Source: Caulobacter sp. 73W (GTDB lineage: Bacteria; Pseudomonadota; Alphaproteobacteria; Caulobacterales; Caulobacteraceae). From it: DNA of 64,000 nt. Where the stretch lies: NCBI RefSeq assembly GCF_041021955.1, contig NZ_CP158375.1, positions 1,736,001 through 1,800,000 of the forward strand, read 5' to 3'. A model generated the notes under the pieces. That model had not been told where the DNA came from, made no database searches, and worked only from the letters and a program-made list of their open reading frames with translations. Of the stretch, positions 61,206 through 64,000 are shown piece after piece (the first letter of the stretch is position 1; each line of letters opens with the position of its first letter). The position numbers were made by a program, and so were the translations under genes.

Positions 61206-61230
61206 CTATTAGCCGTAAGAACGAAACGCC

Positions 61231-61247
61231 GTTCCGCCTGACGGAAC
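61231..61247. promoter_or_regulatory. Candidate IclR operator 2
   Basis: Perfect inverted repeat GTTCCG-CCTGA-CGGAAC just upstream of the serine hydrolase ribosome site. The half-site GACGGAAC also occurs at 60315-60322, upstream of the TonB receptor, suggesting one regulator for both. Confidence 0.55.
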
Positions 61248-61257
61248 AGAAGGTAAC

Positions 61258-62397
61258 ATGCACGCTGGGATCTCAGGGACGCTAGACCGCCGCCAATTCG
61301 TGGCAGCCGCCGCGCTCGCCCTGGGCGGCTGCGCGGGCGCCGCGCGCATTGATAAGGGGCCGGGCGCTCCGTCCGCCCGCGGTCCCGGGCGCGGGCCGTG
61401 GGCGGTCGCCTCGCCGCAGAGCGTCGGCCTGCAAGTCGCCAGCCTGGAGCGGGCGGCCGACCAACTCGGCGCGGCCGGCGAGCGCCAGGGCCTGGTCGTC
61501 GTGCGCGGCGGACGCCTCGTCTTCGAGCGTTACTGGGCCAACCCCTGGCATCGGGACGAGGCGACCTGGGGCAATGTGTCGTTCTCCTCCGGCAAGTCCT
61601 GGGGCGGGGCGATGGTCGGCCGGGCGATCACACAGGGTCTTCTGAAGCTGGACGACCGGGCCGAGCGCTATCACCCCTCGGCGCAGTCGGGCCTGCGACC
61701 GGAGGTCACCATCCGCCATCTCCTGACCATGACTTCGGGCGGCACCTTGAACGTCAAGCCAAGTTCGCGCCCGCCAAGGCGCCTCGACCAGCCGGCCTTG
61801 GCGCCGTCTGCGGGCGACGAGTATCGGTGGCAAGACAAGGGCGAGACGGGATCGCCGCCGGGCTATGGCAGGACGATCCCCGCCGGCGGCCAGTTCTATT
61901 ACGACGGCGCAGCCGCCGATCATCTGGCCGATATCGTCGCCGCCGCGTCCGGACGCAGCAGCCACGCCTACATGATGGACGAGCTCGTCCGCCCTCTGGG
62001 CTGCGAGGTGTTCGCCTATCAGAACGAAGGCGTCGACAGGGCCGGCAACATCCGTATCGGCGGATCGATCCTTTTGTCGTGCCGTGACATGGCGCGACTG
62101 GGCCAGCTTTATCTGGACAAGGGAATGTGGGGCGGCAGACAGCTCATCGCCGCCGACTATGTGACCCAGTCCCTCACCCCTTCGCCGCTTAATCCGGCCT
62201 ACGGCTTCTTGTGGTGGCTGAACGCCAGCGGCCGCGTGACGGGCGCCCCACGCGACATGGCTTTCGCCGCCGGGGCGCGGGGCCAGTTCTGCTTCGTCCT
62301 GCCAAGCCGCGACCTGGTGGTGGCGACCATGGGCTTTGGATCAGCTCAACTCAGCGCCGACGCCGCCTGGGCGGCGCTGGGTCCGGCCTTGCTCTAG
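61258..62397 (+). CDS. Exported serine hydrolase (beta-lactamase class C/EstB fold), lipoprotein
   Basis: 379 aa. Leader LDRRQFVAAAALALGGCAG combines a Tat-like RR motif with a lipobox (LGGC), so it is probably an exported lipoprotein. The serine-reactive motif SxxK is seen in FSSGKSWGGAMV, and the Tyr-containing GQFYYDGAAADHL region supplies the second motif. Members hydrolyse esters, amides or beta-lactams; here an esterase role is likely, given the neighbouring carboxylesterase. ATG at 61258 follows GAAGG. Followed 12 bp later by the carboxylesterase. Confidence 0.85.
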   Translation: MHAGISGTLDRRQFVAAAALALGGCAGAARIDKGPGAPSARGPGRGPWAVASPQSVGLQVASLERAADQLGAAGERQGLVVVRGGRLVFERYWANPWHRDEATWGNVSFSSGKSWGGAMVGRAITQGLLKLDDRAERYHPSAQSGLRPEVTIRHLLTMTSGGTLNVKPSSRPPRRLDQPALAPSAGDEYRWQDKGETGSPPGYGRTIPAGGQFYYDGAAADHLADIVAAASGRSSHAYMMDELVRPLGCEVFAYQNEGVDRAGNIRIGGSILLSCRDMARLGQLYLDKGMWGGRQLIAADYVTQSLTPSPLNPAYGFLWWLNASGRVTGAPRDMAFAAGARGQFCFVLPSRDLVVATMGFGSAQLSADAAWAALGPALL

Positions 62398-62409
62398 GGA
62401 AGGCGCGCC

Positions 62410-64000
62410 ATGGCTCTGCTCACCAACCGGCGCGGCCTTCTGACCGGCGCGTTCGCCAGCGGTCTTGCCGGATTTGGCGGGACGGGCCTCGCCGCCGCGC
62501 TCGACGAGACGCAGGTCTTCCCGGTGGCGCAGACCGCCGACGGCAAGATTCGCGGCCTTCGGACCGGCGGGATCAGCGCCTTTCGCGGCGTGCCCTACGG
62601 CGCTTCGACCGCGGGCCCCAATCGCTTCTTACCGCCGCAGCCCGTAAAGTCGTGGATCGGCGTGCGCGACTGCCTAGATTTCGGCTCCGTCGCCCCCCAG
62701 GCGCCGGGCGACCGTCGACATGACTACGCCGATCTCATCCTCAATGACGTGCAGCCAGGCGGCATGGGCGAGGACTGCCTAGTCCTCAATCTTTGGACCC
62801 CGGCCCTCGACGGCGCCAAGCGGCCGGTTCTGGTACGCTTCCACGGCGGCGGCTTCTACGGCGGCTCCTCAAACGGTCCAGGCTCGGACGGGGAGATGCT
62901 GGCGCGGTTCGGCGACTGCGTTGTGGTCACCGTCAATCACCGTCTGAGCGCCTTTGGGTACCTGCACCTGGGCGACGACGGCGCCTTCGCCGACGCGGGC
63001 GTCGCGGGCCTGCAGGACCTGGTGGCGGCTCTTGGCTGGGTGCGCACGAACATTGACCGGTTCGGCGGCGATCCGTCCCGCGTCCTGATCTTCGGCCAGT
63101 CCGGAGGCGGTGCGAAGGTCTGTCATCTGATGGCCATGCCTTCGGCCAAGGGCCTCTTCCACCGCGCGGCGGTAATGAGCGGGCCACGCCTTCGCGCGGT
63201 CGAGCGCGAAGACGCGGCCAAGGCCAGCAGCGAACTGCTGTCCGCTTTGGGCCTGCAACGCGGCCAGCTGCGCCAGCTTCAGGCCCTACCGTACCGGACG
63301 ATCCTCGTCGCCCAGATGCGGATCGAGGCGGAGGCGCGGCGACGCGGCGAGGCGCCCAACAGCTTCGCGCCGGTGCTCGGCGACGCCCTGCCGCGCCATC
63401 CCTTCGATCCCGACGCGCCGCAGGTCTCCGCGCACGTGCCGCTGATGGTCAGCACCGTGCTGGACGAGCGCACCTATCGCGAGCGCGATTTCCACATGAC
63501 CTGGGACGGCGCGCTAAAACGCTTCGAGGCCTTAGCGGGTGAAGAGGGGCCGCAAGTGCTTTCCCGCTACCGCCAGGATGATCCGAACGCCACGCCCTTC
63601 ATTCTCTGCGCCCGCGCCGTGACCGACCAGACCTATAGGCGCGGCGCGGCGCTGATCGCCGAGCGTAAGGCCGCCCAGGCGGCCAAGGGCGGCGCTGCGG
63701 TCTGGAGCTATCTTTGGACGCAACCCAGCCCCGCATGGGGCGGCCGCTACGGCGCCCCGCACGGCATCGATGTGGCCGCCGCCATGCATGACGTCCGCCT
63801 GCCGCTCTACGGGCCTACTGACACGAACCGCCGCCTCGCCGATGCCTTGGCGGGCGCCTTCGTCGCCTTTGCGGCCACCGGCGATCCAGCCACCTCGCGG
63901 CTTGGTTCGTGGCCGGCCTACGATCCCGACCGCCGGGCCACCATGGTCTTCGGCGAACATCCGGCCGTGGCCGACGATCCGCGCGGCTCGTTTCGCCGCT
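62410..64000 (+). CDS. Type B carboxylesterase, Tat-exported (truncated by window end)
   Basis: Open from the ATG at 62410 to the end of the window (530 codons so far, no stop). Leader LTNRRGLLTGAFASGLAGFGG is a Tat motif. Alpha/beta-hydrolase features: GEDCLVLNLWTP, HGGGFYGGS oxyanion loop, nucleophile GQSGGG (a Gln replaces the Glu of the usual GESAGG), acid region near LDERTY and His in APHGIDVAAAMHD. Together with the upstream serine hydrolase it makes an exported ester-cleaving pair. Partial gene: the C-terminal end is outside the window. Confidence 0.9.
   Translation, partial: MALLTNRRGLLTGAFASGLAGFGGTGLAAALDETQVFPVAQTADGKIRGLRTGGISAFRGVPYGASTAGPNRFLPPQPVKSWIGVRDCLDFGSVAPQAPGDRRHDYADLILNDVQPGGMGEDCLVLNLWTPALDGAKRPVLVRFHGGGFYGGSSNGPGSDGEMLARFGDCVVVTVNHRLSAFGYLHLGDDGAFADAGVAGLQDLVAALGWVRTNIDRFGGDPSRVLIFGQSGGGAKVCHLMAMPSAKGLFHRAAVMSGPRLRAVEREDAAKASSELLSALGLQRGQLRQLQALPYRTILVAQMRIEAEARRRGEAPNSFAPVLGDALPRHPFDPDAPQVSAHVPLMVSTVLDERTYRERDFHMTWDGALKRFEALAGEEGPQVLSRYRQDDPNATPFILCARAVTDQTYRRGAALIAERKAAQAAKGGAAVWSYLWTQPSPAWGGRYGAPHGIDVAAAMHDVRLPLYGPTDTNRRLADALAGAFVAFAATGDPATSRLGSWPAYDPDRRATMVFGEHPAVADDPRGSFRR

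Noticed and set aside
1-64000. CRISPR, rRNA, intact transposase or phage genes
   Set aside because: None seen on either strand; the only mobile-element trace is the short repeat remnant near 53650.

Overview
The window reads as chromosomal DNA from a free-living, high-GC alphaproteobacterium, most probably a yellow-pigmented Caulobacter or close relative. The evidence is three large TonB-dependent receptors, FecIR-type signalling, many twin-arginine (Tat) leaders, and above all two giant surface proteins whose C-terminal ~240 residues resemble the N-terminal LPS-binding region of the Caulobacter S-layer protein RsaA. I see no rRNA, tRNA, CRISPR array, intact insertion sequence or phage module. 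All assignments come from reading translations and motifs by eye; no database search was run.

Layout. 0.2-6.7 kb (minus): ECF sigma factor, FecR anti-sigma factor, a TonB receptor with an STN signalling domain, and a Tat-exported PhoD phosphatase, consistent with a substrate-sensing phosphate-ester scavenging unit. 7.1-16.6 kb: two Ig-repeat surface proteins on opposite strands, with a RidA-family protein and an unknown anchored protein between them. 16.9-21.8 kb: small hypothetical genes, a metallo-hydrolase/alpha-beta hydrolase pair, a lipoprotein/OmpA-domain/zinc-ribbon cluster and a DUF2141 protein. 21.8-29.2 kb: a compact carotenoid cluster (glycosyltransferase, fni, crtE, crtZ, crtB, crtI, crtY) that predicts zeaxanthin and probably its glucoside; no ketolase is present. 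29.3-39.8 kb: a pectin/rhamnogalacturonan locus (rhamnose mutarotase, sugar symporter, GH105, GH43, pectinesterase, pectate lyase) divergent from a TonB receptor, with two related palindromes in the shared control region.

39.9-51.4 kb: a DUF1206 membrane protein, an isochorismatase-family hydrolase, several very short ORFs, and a Kdp potassium-uptake operon. The Kdp operon has an outer-membrane beta-barrel gene inserted between kdpB and kdpC, a 27-codon membrane ORF ahead of kdpF, and an intrinsic terminator 12 bp upstream of the next gene. 51.5-54.4 kb: a TetR regulator divergent from an MpaB/latex-clearing-type oxygenase, a probable IS21-like terminal remnant, and a membrane-anchored thermonuclease-family protein. 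54.6-64.0 kb: MerR and IclR regulators, a Tat-exported MmgE/PrpD-family protein, a third TonB receptor, a second IclR regulator, and two Tat-exported ester/lactone hydrolases, the last running off the window. This last region looks like an uncharacterised uptake-and-hydrolysis locus.

Themes: outer-membrane uptake paired with Tat-exported hydrolases (three times), tight translational coupling through 4-bp stop/start overlaps, and S-layer-type surface display without the secretion genes being nearby.
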